64,000 nucleotides of DNA, taken from the NCBI GenBank assembly GCA_027451865.1, contig DAIDHW010000001.1:744353-808352 (forward strand), read 5' to 3'. Source of the DNA: Leptolyngbyaceae cyanobacterium clean351. Lineage in GTDB: Bacteria > Cyanobacteriota > Cyanobacteriia > DAIDHW01. Positions within the stretch are counted from its first letter, which is position 1, and each line of letters opens with the position of its first letter. Positions 47,840-56,476 of this stretch are shown one piece after another. The notes below the pieces were generated by a model that had not been told where the DNA came from, did no database searches, and worked only from the letters and a program-made list of their open reading frames with translations. Both the position numbers and the translations under genes were made by a program.

Positions 47840-49027
47840 ATGTTTCTCCTCACCCCAGACTCTCCCCCCTCCGGTCCAGACTCTCCCCTTTTGCCCGTTG
47901 ATCAACCTACTCCCCGGGTAGAGGCTTTGCGGCAGACCCTGGAGCGTCACCGAGGAGAACGACACCTGGTAATTTTGCAGGACTTCCCGGACCCCGATGC
48001 CCTAGCCTGCGGCTGGGCCTACCTCCTGATTGCCCAGCGGTTTGGTATTCAGTGCGACATTGTTTACGCTGGCACCCTGAGCCATCAGGAAAACATCGCC
48101 CTAGTCAAACTGACTAGTCTGCCCGCCCAACGCTGGACCTTGCCAGTCCTGAAAACCAAGGACTTAAGCGCCTACCAGGGCTGTGTTTACGTAGACCACC
48201 AGGGTACCACCAGTCAGTTAGTCCTGCCCGTCCGTCAAGCCGGCGTCCCCCTCGTGGTGGTAGTAGACCACCACAGCCTCCAGAGCGACCCCCCAACGGA
48301 AAGAATCACCCCTGAATTTGCCGATATTCGCCCCCAAGCCAGGGCCACTTCCACCATCTTCACTCAATACCTCCAGGCCGGCCTACTTAAATTAGACGGG
48401 TCCCTTAGCGATCACGTGCGCTGTGCCACAGCCCTGATGCATGGCCTGCGCTCCGACACTAATCGGCTGATGCAGGCTCAAGAGGAGGACTTTTTAGCCG
48501 CCGCCTACCTGAGTCGCTTTTGTGATACGCAACTGCTCAACGCGGTACTTCAGGCCTCCCGCTCCCGACCAGTCATGGAGGTGATCGAACGAGCGCTGCA
48601 GAATCGGGTAGTGCGCAATAACTTCTCCATCGCCGGAGTAGGTTACCTCCACTACGACAATCGCGACGCCATTCCCCAGGCAGCTGACTTTCTAGTCACG
48701 GAGGAGAACGTGCACACTGCAGTGGTGTACGGGATTGTCCACGAGGAGGCTAAGGACCTAGAAGTACTGATCGGCTCCCTGCGCACCAATAAGCTCACCC
48801 TGGACCCAGACGAATTTATTAAGGCAGTCTTCGGGCAAGATTCCCAGGGCCGCTACTTTGGTGGTGGCCGGGCCATGGCGGGGGGATTTGAGGTACCCAT
48901 CGGCTTCCTAGCCGGAGCTAATAACTGCCAGGAGTACGCCCAGCTCAAGTGGAACGTCTTCGACAGCCAAATCAAACAAAAGCTAATGCGTCTAGTTAGT
49001 CCCAAAAACACCCCCCTGAATGGCTAG
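47840..49027 (+). CDS. DHH-family phosphoesterase (NrnA-like)
   Basis: This 395-residue protein has the DHH/DHHA1 layout: LQDFPDPDALACGWAYL, CVYVDHQGTTSQ, VVVVDHHSLQSDPP, a GLRSDTNRL motif and the C-terminal RYFGGGRAMAGGFEVP. Members degrade nanoRNA, pAp or cyclic dinucleotides with Mn2+. The ATG at 47840 is preferred (AGGTAAA just before it); a GTG at 47789 would add 17 residues. It overlaps sixA by eight bases. Confidence 0.86.
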   Translation: MFLLTPDSPPSGPDSPLLPVDQPTPRVEALRQTLERHRGERHLVILQDFPDPDALACGWAYLLIAQRFGIQCDIVYAGTLSHQENIALVKLTSLPAQRWTLPVLKTKDLSAYQGCVYVDHQGTTSQLVLPVRQAGVPLVVVVDHHSLQSDPPTERITPEFADIRPQARATSTIFTQYLQAGLLKLDGSLSDHVRCATALMHGLRSDTNRLMQAQEEDFLAAAYLSRFCDTQLLNAVLQASRSRPVMEVIERALQNRVVRNNFSIAGVGYLHYDNRDAIPQAADFLVTEENVHTAVVYGIVHEEAKDLEVLIGSLRTNKLTLDPDEFIKAVFGQDSQGRYFGGGRAMAGGFEVPIGFLAGANNCQEYAQLKWNVFDSQIKQKLMRLVSPKNTPLNG

Positions 49028-49496
49028 TCTGGAACTATACCTGTTCCGCCACGGCTTAGCCGAGGAGGGCTCCCCGGACGAGCTACGCCCCTTGAGCCCC
49101 TTGGGGCAGCAGCGCACCGGCCAGGTAGCCCGGCGGCTGCAATCTATGAGTATGCAGGTTGATGCCATTCTCACAAGTCCCCTAGTCCGGGCCCGGGAGA
49201 CCGCCGCTATCCTCCAGGAAGCAGGCCTGGGGCCGGGGGTGGTCCTGGAGCCTGAGCTAGCCCCTGGGGGCGACTGTCTGTGTTGCTTGCGTGCCCTGGC
49301 CCACACTAGCTTCAGCCAGGTGATGCTAGTAGGCCACGAACCGAGCCTAAGCAGCTGGGCAGAACTTCTGGGCTGGGGGCAAGTCCGAGGTCACCTCATC
49401 TTAAAAAAAGCTGGTATCATCGGGGTGCACCTGCCGGAGCGTAGTGTGCCGGTTGGCGAAATCTTTTGGCTCAGTGCCCCCAAGTTCCTTCTGTAA
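49020..49496 (+). CDS. sixA: Phosphohistidine phosphatase SixA
   Basis: This 158-residue histidine phosphatase has LYLFRHGLAEEG at residues 6-17 (catalytic His in RHG), LTSPLVRARETAAIL and MLVGHEPSLSSW with the second catalytic His. SixA removes phosphate from histidines of phosphotransfer proteins. It is translationally coupled to the DHH gene upstream and is followed after five bases by gspE. Confidence 0.9.
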   Translation: MASLELYLFRHGLAEEGSPDELRPLSPLGQQRTGQVARRLQSMSMQVDAILTSPLVRARETAAILQEAGLGPGVVLEPELAPGGDCLCCLRALAHTSFSQVMLVGHEPSLSSWAELLGWGQVRGHLILKKAGIIGVHLPERSVPVGEIFWLSAPKFLL

Positions 49497-49501
49497 GGCC
49501 A

Positions 49502-51181
49502 ATGCCAAAACCTAAATCAAACTCCAGTGCCGAAGCGTCTGCACCAGTGTCGGCTTGGCGGCGCCTAAAAAACCGGGACATCACTTGCGCAGAAGCCCTA
49601 GCCCTCCTCGTTGATGGCCAGGGTCACGTTAACCTCCAGCTGCTAGACCGGGAAGTGGCGGCACGTTTTCGCAGTCAATGTCCCGACTGGGCCAACCTGC
49701 CCCCCCTTTTACCCCTGTTGCTGTGGCAAAACTGTTACTATCTAGGCAGTCCCCAGCCTTTAGACCCGGAAAAAGCCCAGGAAATCGGCAACCGAGCCGG
49801 CACCGAAGTTGCCATTATCCCCATCAGTGACAAGAGCTACCGGTCCTGGTTCCATCGCCTGAAGCACGATGTTAGTCGTATCAGTGCTGCCCCCCTAGTT
49901 AATCCCCTGACCGGTGAACTGGAACAGGAGGATATCAGTGAGGTTACAGAACTATACCTGGACCAAGCCGTTGACCAGATTGGTCGCTTGCGCACGATCA
50001 TCTCCGGCGCCCTGCGCAATCGCGCCAGTGATATCCACCTAGAACCGACTTTGGAAGGGCTACGGGTGCGCTACCGTATTGACGGCATCCTCAGGGATAT
50101 CACCGTTTTGCCCCAGGAAATTAGTCGGCGGGTGGTGATCGCCCTCAAGGTGATGGCCGACATGGACATTGCCGAGAGCCGTTATCCCCAAGACGCTCGC
50201 CTAGGGACTAAGTACACTAGTGGCGAAACTGAGGACCTCGGCCTGGACATGCGGGTGAGTACTCTACCCTGCATCGGGGGTGAAAAGGCAGTAATTCGTC
50301 TGTTGCCCCGGGAAAACCCCTTCGCCAACATGGACCAGCTGGGGTTTTCCCCCACTGCCCTAGAGGTCTATAAAAGCTGGCTACGGCAACCCCAGGGGAT
50401 GATTATCCTCACAGGCCCCACTGGCTCCGGCAAAACCAGCACCCTCTACACTAGTCTCCAATCCCTGGCTACGGAGCAGGTGAACGTAGTGACCGTAGAG
50501 GACCCGGTTGAGTACGTGCTGGAGCGAATTACCCAAACCCAGGTCCTAGAAGCGGCCGGCATGACTTTCGCGGCCGGGCTGCGGGCAATTTTGCGCCAGG
50601 ACCCTGACATCATCATGGTGGGGGAAATCCGCGACCACGAAACTGCTGAAACCGCAGTCCGGGCTGCCCTGACTGGTCACCTGGTCATGACCACTCTCCA
50701 CACCAATAACGCCGTCAGCGCCATCCCCCGCCTCAAGGATATTGGTCCGGACCCTGGACTGATTAGCGATGCGCTGCTAGGCATTGTAGCCCAAAGGTTA
50801 GTCCGGCGGGTCTGCCCCCACTGTGCCGAACCCTACCAACCGACCCAGGCTGACCTGAAGATTTTGGGTCTACCGGAGGATACCAACGAGGTCCAAAACT
50901 GGCGTCAGGGCAAGGGCTGTAGCCGCTGTTACTACTCAGGCTATCTGGGGCGGGATGGCATTTTCGAACTGCTCGACGTTGATAACCAGGTACGCCAGCT
51001 GATCTACGAGGGAGCTATGACCCAGCTTCATCAATACCTTTCCCGGAGCAATTTTGAGTCCTTTCAATTGGCTGCGATGCGCAAGGTCACCCAGGGGATT
51101 ACTACTGTCCAGGAGGTGCGGCGAGTCCTGCCCTACAGCGCCCTGAGCTGCCCAGTCCTCCAGAACAGCTCCCTGGGGTAA
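49502..51181 (+). CDS. gspE: GspE/PilB-family secretion ATPase
   Basis: This 559-residue ATPase has the GspE N-terminal domain, then ASDIHLEPTLEGLRVRYRID, Walker A TGPTGSGKTSTLYT, the Asp box VTVEDPVEYVL, Walker B ILRQDPDIIMVGEIRD and a four-cysteine zinc site (CPHCAEP and GCSRCYYSG). It powers assembly of type IV pili or a type II secretion pseudopilus. It is shorter than cyanobacterial PilB and closer to the second GspE paralogue. The ATG at 49502 has AAGG upstream; an upstream TTG in sixA is unlikely. Confidence 0.9.
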   Translation: MPKPKSNSSAEASAPVSAWRRLKNRDITCAEALALLVDGQGHVNLQLLDREVAARFRSQCPDWANLPPLLPLLLWQNCYYLGSPQPLDPEKAQEIGNRAGTEVAIIPISDKSYRSWFHRLKHDVSRISAAPLVNPLTGELEQEDISEVTELYLDQAVDQIGRLRTIISGALRNRASDIHLEPTLEGLRVRYRIDGILRDITVLPQEISRRVVIALKVMADMDIAESRYPQDARLGTKYTSGETEDLGLDMRVSTLPCIGGEKAVIRLLPRENPFANMDQLGFSPTALEVYKSWLRQPQGMIILTGPTGSGKTSTLYTSLQSLATEQVNVVTVEDPVEYVLERITQTQVLEAAGMTFAAGLRAILRQDPDIIMVGEIRDHETAETAVRAALTGHLVMTTLHTNNAVSAIPRLKDIGPDPGLISDALLGIVAQRLVRRVCPHCAEPYQPTQADLKILGLPEDTNEVQNWRQGKGCSRCYYSGYLGRDGIFELLDVDNQVRQLIYEGAMTQLHQYLSRSNFESFQLAAMRKVTQGITTVQEVRRVLPYSALSCPVLQNSSLG

Positions 51182-51184
51182 GCC

Positions 51185-52168
51185 ATGGCCTTGATCGAGG
51201 TGGAGAGTTTGGGCAAGGTTTACCCGGTAGCCCTTAAGGAGCCAGGATGGCAGGGGACACTGCAGCACTTTTTCCGCCGTACCTACCGGTCTATCCCCGC
51301 GGTACAGGGGGTGTCATTCCAGATCGGCGCTGGAGAAGTAGTGGGCTTTTTGGGGGCCAATGGGGCTGGGAAGACTACTACTCTCAAGATGCTCACGGGT
51401 CTGATTCGTCCCTCTGAAGGTCTGGTACGGGTGGCCGGTTTTGACCCTTTCGAGCGCCAGACTAAATTCCTTGAGCAGATCACCCTGGTAATGGGCCAGA
51501 AACAGCAGTTAATCTGGGATCTGCCGGCTCTAGACTCCCTACGGATTAATGCTGCTGTCTACTCCCTCAGTCCCGGGATTTTCCAAGAGCGCCTAGAGGT
51601 ACTGTCCACCATGCTCGGGGTCAAAGGGCAATTGCGTCAGCCCGTCCGCAAGCTTTCCCTCGGAGAGCGCATGAAGGTAGAGCTCCTAGCTGCTCTCCTG
51701 CACCAACCCCGGGTCCTCTTCCTCGATGAACCCACCCTGGGCCTAGACATTAATGCCCAGGCGGCGGTCCGGCAGTTCTTGCAAGCTTATAACCAGCGCT
51801 ATCAGGCCACAATCCTGCTTACTAGCCACTACATGGCTGACATCACCGCCCTGTGTCAACGGGTATTGTTGATTCATCAGGGAAGCCTGATCTATGATGG
51901 CCAGCTGGAGTCCCTGCGGGCTAAGTTTGCCCCCTACCGGGAGGTGAAGTTGGAGCTGGCTCGCCCCTATCCCCGAGACAAACTACAGGTCTACGGGGAG
52001 TTAGAGTCCCTAGAGGGCCAGTCCGCCCGGTTTTTACTGGGGCGCCAAGGCCTGACCAACGCCATTGCCCAGATGCTTGCGGAACTAGAGGTGGTGGATC
52101 TAAGTGTCACGGACCCCCCGATTGAACAGATTATTGGGCGAGTATTTCAGTCAGGGTCGGCTAGATGA
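51185..52168 (+). CDS. ABC transporter ATP-binding protein
   Basis: This 327-residue ATPase has Walker A GANGAGKTTTLKML, the Q loop VMGQKQQLIWDLP, signature KLSLGERMKVELLAALLH, Walker B VLFLDEPTLGLD and the switch LLTSHYMAD. It is of the ABC-2 type used in drug or polysaccharide export (DrrA/NatA-like). Its final bases overlap the permease start by ATGA. The transported substrate is unknown. Confidence 0.92.
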   Translation: MALIEVESLGKVYPVALKEPGWQGTLQHFFRRTYRSIPAVQGVSFQIGAGEVVGFLGANGAGKTTTLKMLTGLIRPSEGLVRVAGFDPFERQTKFLEQITLVMGQKQQLIWDLPALDSLRINAAVYSLSPGIFQERLEVLSTMLGVKGQLRQPVRKLSLGERMKVELLAALLHQPRVLFLDEPTLGLDINAQAAVRQFLQAYNQRYQATILLTSHYMADITALCQRVLLIHQGSLIYDGQLESLRAKFAPYREVKLELARPYPRDKLQVYGELESLEGQSARFLLGRQGLTNAIAQMLAELEVVDLSVTDPPIEQIIGRVFQSGSAR

Positions 52169-52953
52169 GGAAGTTGGGGGCTAAGCTAGGAGTGCTCCTG
52201 CAGGTGTACTATGCCTACATGCTAGAGTACCGGGCTGAGCTTATCCTGTGGGTGTTGTCAGGGCTCCTACCCCTACTCTTACTGGGAGTTTGGATGCAGG
52301 CGGCGGCCACGGGCAAATTCCCCCTTACCCCAGTCAGTTTTGCCCGCTACTTTCTGGCTGCCTTTCTAGTGCGCCAACTAACGGTGGTGTGGGTAGCCTG
52401 GGAATTTGAGAAGGAAGTAGTGGAGGGGCGGCTCTCACCACGGCTGCTGCAACCCCTAGACCCGGTCTGGCACCACGTGACCTCCCATTTGGCTGAACGT
52501 CTAGCCCGGGCCCCCTTCATCGCGGCGGTTGCAGGGGTTTGTTTACTGTTGTACCCCCAAGCTGCCTGGCTTCCTACCTGGTCGGGAGCTCTCTTAGGAC
52601 TAGTGGCAGTGGCTTGGGGTTTTGGGTTGCGGTTCCTAATTCAGCACACCTTTGCCCTGGTAGCCTTTTGGACCGAGCGGGCTAGCGCCCTAGAGCAGTT
52701 TTGGTTTTTGATCTATCTATTTTTTTCGGGAGTCAGTGCTCCCCTTGAAGTATTTCCAGACCTGGTGCGGGCGGTAGTCCTGTGGACCCCTTTCCCCTAC
52801 CTAGTCTACTTTCCTGTGGCTCTGCTGCTGGGACTGCCCGTGGACCTGTTGCAGGGTTTTGCGGTCATGGGAGGGTGGACCGGGCTATTCTGGTTGGCGA
52901 ACCGTTGGGTCTGGCGCCAAGGTCTTAAACGGTACTCGGGTATGGGAGCTTGA
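52165..52953 (+). CDS. ABC-2 type permease
   Basis: This 262-residue protein has six hydrophobic helices with the ABC-2 layout; a long polar loop (VRQLTVVWVAWEFEKEVVEG, then RLSPRLLQPLDPVWHHVTSH) follows the second helix. It is the membrane partner of the preceding ATPase, coupled by an ATGA overlap. Related systems use two different permeases; the second is not seen here, so it may be elsewhere or the complex may be a homodimer. Confidence 0.85.
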   Translation: MRKLGAKLGVLLQVYYAYMLEYRAELILWVLSGLLPLLLLGVWMQAAATGKFPLTPVSFARYFLAAFLVRQLTVVWVAWEFEKEVVEGRLSPRLLQPLDPVWHHVTSHLAERLARAPFIAAVAGVCLLLYPQAAWLPTWSGALLGLVAVAWGFGLRFLIQHTFALVAFWTERASALEQFWFLIYLFFSGVSAPLEVFPDLVRAVVLWTPFPYLVYFPVALLLGLPVDLLQGFAVMGGWTGLFWLANRWVWRQGLKRYSGMGA

Positions 52954-53087
52954 GCATGTTAGGATCGAGGGTGTTGACAAGGCTTTATAGAGAGGGACGT
53001 CAGGGGGTGCGTAACCTTGGGCCCAGCAGGTCCTAGTCAGCGCACGGGACATAAAAGTACGCATTCGAGCTCCACAGTCTAGTCACC

Positions 53088-54425
53088 ATGCTTCAGGGAT
53101 CAATTCTAGACAAACTGTCGCAAGCCCATCGGGGCCTCTCCTCCGGCAAACGGCCCCTGAATTTTGGCGTCTACTACAAACATACCCTTGTCAGTCTTTG
53201 TCATGCCCTAGAGGATGTCATCCTCGCTTCCCGTGGGGCTTGCCCGGTGGTAGTTACAGCTTTCCAGCGCGGTAAATGGTACTTAGAGGAGGCTGACCGT
53301 TACCAAGAAATTGCCGGGAGCGCCCGGCAGGTGGTGATCATGGCGGCCCCAGACGCCGGCTTTGCCGAACATCCTACCAGTCAGCTAGGCAACGTAGCTC
53401 TAGTCCCCCTCGACCCCCAAGACCCCGTCGCCCAAGAGTGGCACTTAGTAATTTTTGCCCCTAGTTATACGGCCATGGTCCTGTGTCAAGAATTGTCGGT
53501 TCAGGACTACGGTCCCGAGGGCCCCCCCCAGGAGGATCGGGAGCGCAAGTTCTACGGCCTGTGGACCTTCGAGCCGGACCTAGTCCGGGAAACCCTAGAA
53601 CTGCTAATCCAAAAGGTCGGCAGTTACCAACCCCAGCTCCAGACACGCCTCCAAGCCCAACTCCAGGAGATGGCAGAGCAAAAGGTGCAGCCAGAAGACC
53701 TCAAGCTGGTTGTCAGCCGCATTGTTGATTACCTCGAAGCCAGCCAAGCAGACCGGCCCCACCACCTCACCTCAAATCTCACAGCCAACGAACTCCAGGC
53801 CTACCTGCGCACCGCCCAAGTTCTCGACCAGCTAGACCTGCGCAATCCCCAGGCAGCAGCCCAGGTAGCAGCCTTGGCGGAGGCTCTCGGTCAGTTGTTG
53901 GACTTACCAGGCTGGCAGCTGAACCGCCTGCGCCTAGCTGGGTTATTACATCGCCTCGGCATGCTGGCCCCGGGGGGGAACCCCTGGGAGGTCCAGGGCC
54001 CGGTTTGCCCTCTGGTTCCCGGGGTGCAAGCCCTCCGGGTGATGGGGCGGCTGCGGGCCTTGGCGGTGATTCTGAACCATCTGCAGGAGTGGTGGAATGG
54101 CCAAGGTCAGCCGGCGGGGCTGGTAGGGGAAACCATTCCCCTCGAATCACGGATTCTCAGCCTGGTAATCGACTTTCAGCAACATCTCACGCCGGCCCTG
54201 GGATTTGGCATCCCCCGCGATGATAGCCTAGAGCTAGCTGTGGAGCGGATCCGCGCCGAAGCGGGTACCCGTTGGGACCCCAGTCTGGTGGGGCTGCTGG
54301 AACTACTGGTGGCCAGCCTGCGCCAGGGGCTAGATTTGCCCGTCAGTCCTCCCCGCATCGCCGCTGGTCTTTGGTGGCAGGATGCCTACGGCACCGAGAT
54401 AACTGTGATTAGCGCTGAAGACTAA
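53088..54425 (+). CDS. DICT-domain protein with a degenerate HD-GYP-like region
   Basis: This 445-residue protein has a DICT sensory domain in the first half (LCHALEDVILASRGACPVVV, VVTAFQRGKWYLEE, FAPSYTAMVLCQEL). The second half resembles an HD-GYP phosphodiesterase (AGLLHRLGM, WWNGQGQPAGLVGETIPLES), but HD is replaced by HR and GYP by GQP, so catalysis is probably lost. It is likely a signalling protein, maybe for light or nucleotide cues. It lies one base upstream of the pentapeptide gene. Confidence 0.75.
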   Translation: MLQGSILDKLSQAHRGLSSGKRPLNFGVYYKHTLVSLCHALEDVILASRGACPVVVTAFQRGKWYLEEADRYQEIAGSARQVVIMAAPDAGFAEHPTSQLGNVALVPLDPQDPVAQEWHLVIFAPSYTAMVLCQELSVQDYGPEGPPQEDRERKFYGLWTFEPDLVRETLELLIQKVGSYQPQLQTRLQAQLQEMAEQKVQPEDLKLVVSRIVDYLEASQADRPHHLTSNLTANELQAYLRTAQVLDQLDLRNPQAAAQVAALAEALGQLLDLPGWQLNRLRLAGLLHRLGMLAPGGNPWEVQGPVCPLVPGVQALRVMGRLRALAVILNHLQEWWNGQGQPAGLVGETIPLESRILSLVIDFQQHLTPALGFGIPRDDSLELAVERIRAEAGTRWDPSLVGLLELLVASLRQGLDLPVSPPRIAAGLWWQDAYGTEITVISAED

Positions 54426-54426
54426 G

Positions 54427-55068
54427 ATGAATTCTCATCCCCCTGACCGGCCAGACCTTGATTTTGCCCCTGGGGTCAACCTGGAGGATGAAGACCTATC
54501 CGGTCTAGACCTGCGGGGTGCCAGCCTGGCTGGAGCCTATTTGGCGGGGGTTGACCTAACTAATAGTCAATTGGTAGGTGCCTTCCTGAGGGGAGCAGAC
54601 CTGACGGGAGCCAAGTTGACCAGGGCAGATCTGCGGGCCGCCTGCCAGGGGGCTAATTTAGTCCAGGCGGATTTAGCTGGTGCCGACCTGCGGGGGGCCA
54701 ACCTAGCTGGGGCTAACCTAAAACAAGCTAACTTGGCCCAGGCCATCCTCAGTGGGGCCCACCTAGCCGGCGCTGACTTGACCGGGGCTTGCCTACAGGG
54801 GGCCGACCTCAAGAGCGCCGACCTCCGGGGGGTGCGCCTCCTAGGAGCAGACCTGGGGAAAGCGGACCTCCGGGGGTCCTCCCTCCAAGGGGCTTACCTC
54901 GGGGGAGCTAACCTGGAGGAAGCAGACTTGGCCGGGGCTACCCTGACCGGCGCAGACTTTGAGCACTCTAACCTCCTGTGCGCTAACCTGGAGGGAGCCA
55001 TCCGCCAGGGCACCAATTTCCAAGGGGCCTGTCTCGTGGGCACCTTGATTGAGCTTAGTTATCCGTGA
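54427..55068 (+). CDS. Pentapeptide repeat protein
   Basis: This 213-residue protein is made almost entirely of A(D/N)LxG-type pentapeptides from about residue 20 to the end, with about 35 repeats, predicting a right-handed quadrilateral beta helix. No signal peptide or membrane helix is seen. Such proteins are abundant in cyanobacteria and mostly of unknown function. The gene starts one base after the DICT gene stop and overlaps the next gene by GTGA. Confidence 0.9.
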   Translation: MNSHPPDRPDLDFAPGVNLEDEDLSGLDLRGASLAGAYLAGVDLTNSQLVGAFLRGADLTGAKLTRADLRAACQGANLVQADLAGADLRGANLAGANLKQANLAQAILSGAHLAGADLTGACLQGADLKSADLRGVRLLGADLGKADLRGSSLQGAYLGGANLEEADLAGATLTGADFEHSNLLCANLEGAIRQGTNFQGACLVGTLIELSYP

Positions 55069-55895
55069 GCGAACTCATCCCCCTAGTTCCTGCCCCCCTG
55101 GGTCCCCTCCGCGTCTCTGGCCGTCCACTGCACAACCTCCGGCTCAGCTTGGTAATCCCCACCTATCAAGAGCGTGCGAATATCCAGGTTCTTGTCCAAA
55201 CCCTTGTCTCGCTTCTGGACCGTTACCAATCCGGTAACTATGAACTAATTGTCGTGGATGATGACAGCCCAGACCGCACCTGGGAAGTAGCCCAGGCTCT
55301 CCAGGGAGAGTACCCCCAACTACGGGTGATGCGACGCCAAGAAAAAGGCCTGGCCACCGCAGTGGTGCGGGGTTGGCAAGTGGCTCGCGGGGACATTCTG
55401 GGAGTCATCGATGGGGATTTGCAACATCCACCAGAGGTCCTCGGTCAGATGTTAACGGTGATGGATGGGGGAGCCGACCTGGTAGTGGCCAGTCGCCATA
55501 TTCCCGGGGGGGGGGTGAGCAGCTGGAGCCTGGGTCGCCGCTTATTATCCCGCGGGGCCCAGGCCCTAGGCCTCCTCATCTTACCCGGGGTAGTAGGACG
55601 GGTCTCAGACCCCATGAGTGGGTACTTTTTAGTCCGGCGCCAAGCTCTAGCTGGCCGAGAGCTGCAACCGACTGGGTACAAGATTCTCCTAGAAGTCCTC
55701 GGCCGGGCTTCCCTCACGCGCATCCAGGAGGTAGGCTATGTGTTTCAGGAACGCCAGCAAGGGCAAAGTAAGGTTGGTTGGCGGCACTACCTAGACTACC
55801 TCCATCATCTAATTCGCCTTCGCTGGTCTAAACTGACCGAGGCAAGGAAATCCTGGCGGCATTTTTGGCGACGCATTACCCATAACCGGTCGTGA
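55065..55895 (+). CDS. Dolichol-phosphate mannosyltransferase-like GT2 enzyme
   Basis: This 276-residue GT2 enzyme has LSLVIPTYQERANIQVLV, ELIVVDDDSPDRTWEVA, GVIDGDLQHPPEVL (metal-binding DxD) and SDPMSGYFLVRR, the pattern of polyprenyl-phosphate mannose or glucose synthases. The C-terminus lacks strong helices, so it is probably peripheral. The GTG start overlaps the previous stop (GTGA), and its own end overlaps dcd in the same way. Confidence 0.88.
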   Translation: MSELIPLVPAPLGPLRVSGRPLHNLRLSLVIPTYQERANIQVLVQTLVSLLDRYQSGNYELIVVDDDSPDRTWEVAQALQGEYPQLRVMRRQEKGLATAVVRGWQVARGDILGVIDGDLQHPPEVLGQMLTVMDGGADLVVASRHIPGGGVSSWSLGRRLLSRGAQALGLLILPGVVGRVSDPMSGYFLVRRQALAGRELQPTGYKILLEVLGRASLTRIQEVGYVFQERQQGQSKVGWRHYLDYLHHLIRLRWSKLTEARKSWRHFWRRITHNRS

Positions 55896-56476
55896 TCAAG
55901 CAAGACACCTGGATTTCAGCCGAGGCCGCCAAGGGGATGATCACTCCCTTTGAGCCTCATTTGATTCGCGCTATTGAGCCAGGCTGCAAGGTAATTAGCT
56001 ACGGGCTATCTTCTTATGGCTACGACATCCGCCTTTCCCCAGCAGAGTTTAAGGTGTTCCGCCACATCCCCGGGACGGTGGTAGACCCCAAGAACTTCAA
56101 TCCAGACAATCTGGAGCCAGTGGCCCTCCACCAGGGGGAAAATGGGTCCTACTTCGTCTTGCCGGCCCACTCCTACGGCTTGGGAGTAGCCCTGGAGCGG
56201 CTCCAGGTCCCCGACAACGTTACGGTCTTGTGTATCGGTAAGAGTACTTACGCTCGCTGTGGTATTATCGCCAACCTTACCCCAGCTGAGGCAGGATGGC
56301 GGGGGCACCTCACCTTGGAATTCTCGAACTCCTCCAGTGCGGACTGTCGGATCTACTCTAACGAGGGAGTAGTACAACTACTGTTCCTAGAAGGGGAACC
56401 CTGCGCCGTCAGCTACCACACCCGGGCCGGCAAGTACCAGGACCAGCCCGAAGCTGTTACCTTAGCTCGCCTCTAG
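55892..56476 (+). CDS. dcd: dCTP deaminase
   Basis: This 194-residue enzyme has the Dcd/dUTPase fold motifs YGLSSYGYDIRLSPAEF, LCIGKSTYARCGIIANLTP and WRGHLTLEFSN with the catalytic Glu. It makes dUTP from dCTP, the first step to dTMP. The GTG start overlaps the upstream glycosyltransferase by four bases. It is convergent with the CgeB-like gene (15-base overlap), beyond which lies a thymidylate synthase-like gene. Confidence 0.95.
   Translation: MIKQDTWISAEAAKGMITPFEPHLIRAIEPGCKVISYGLSSYGYDIRLSPAEFKVFRHIPGTVVDPKNFNPDNLEPVALHQGENGSYFVLPAHSYGLGVALERLQVPDNVTVLCIGKSTYARCGIIANLTPAEAGWRGHLTLEFSNSSSADCRIYSNEGVVQLLFLEGEPCAVSYHTRAGKYQDQPEAVTLARL

Noticed and set aside
53483-53728. Proline-rich open frames antisense or shifted to the DICT gene and similar ones in other GC-rich genes
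   Set aside because: Shadows of real genes in GC-rich DNA, without family likeness or ribosome binding sites.
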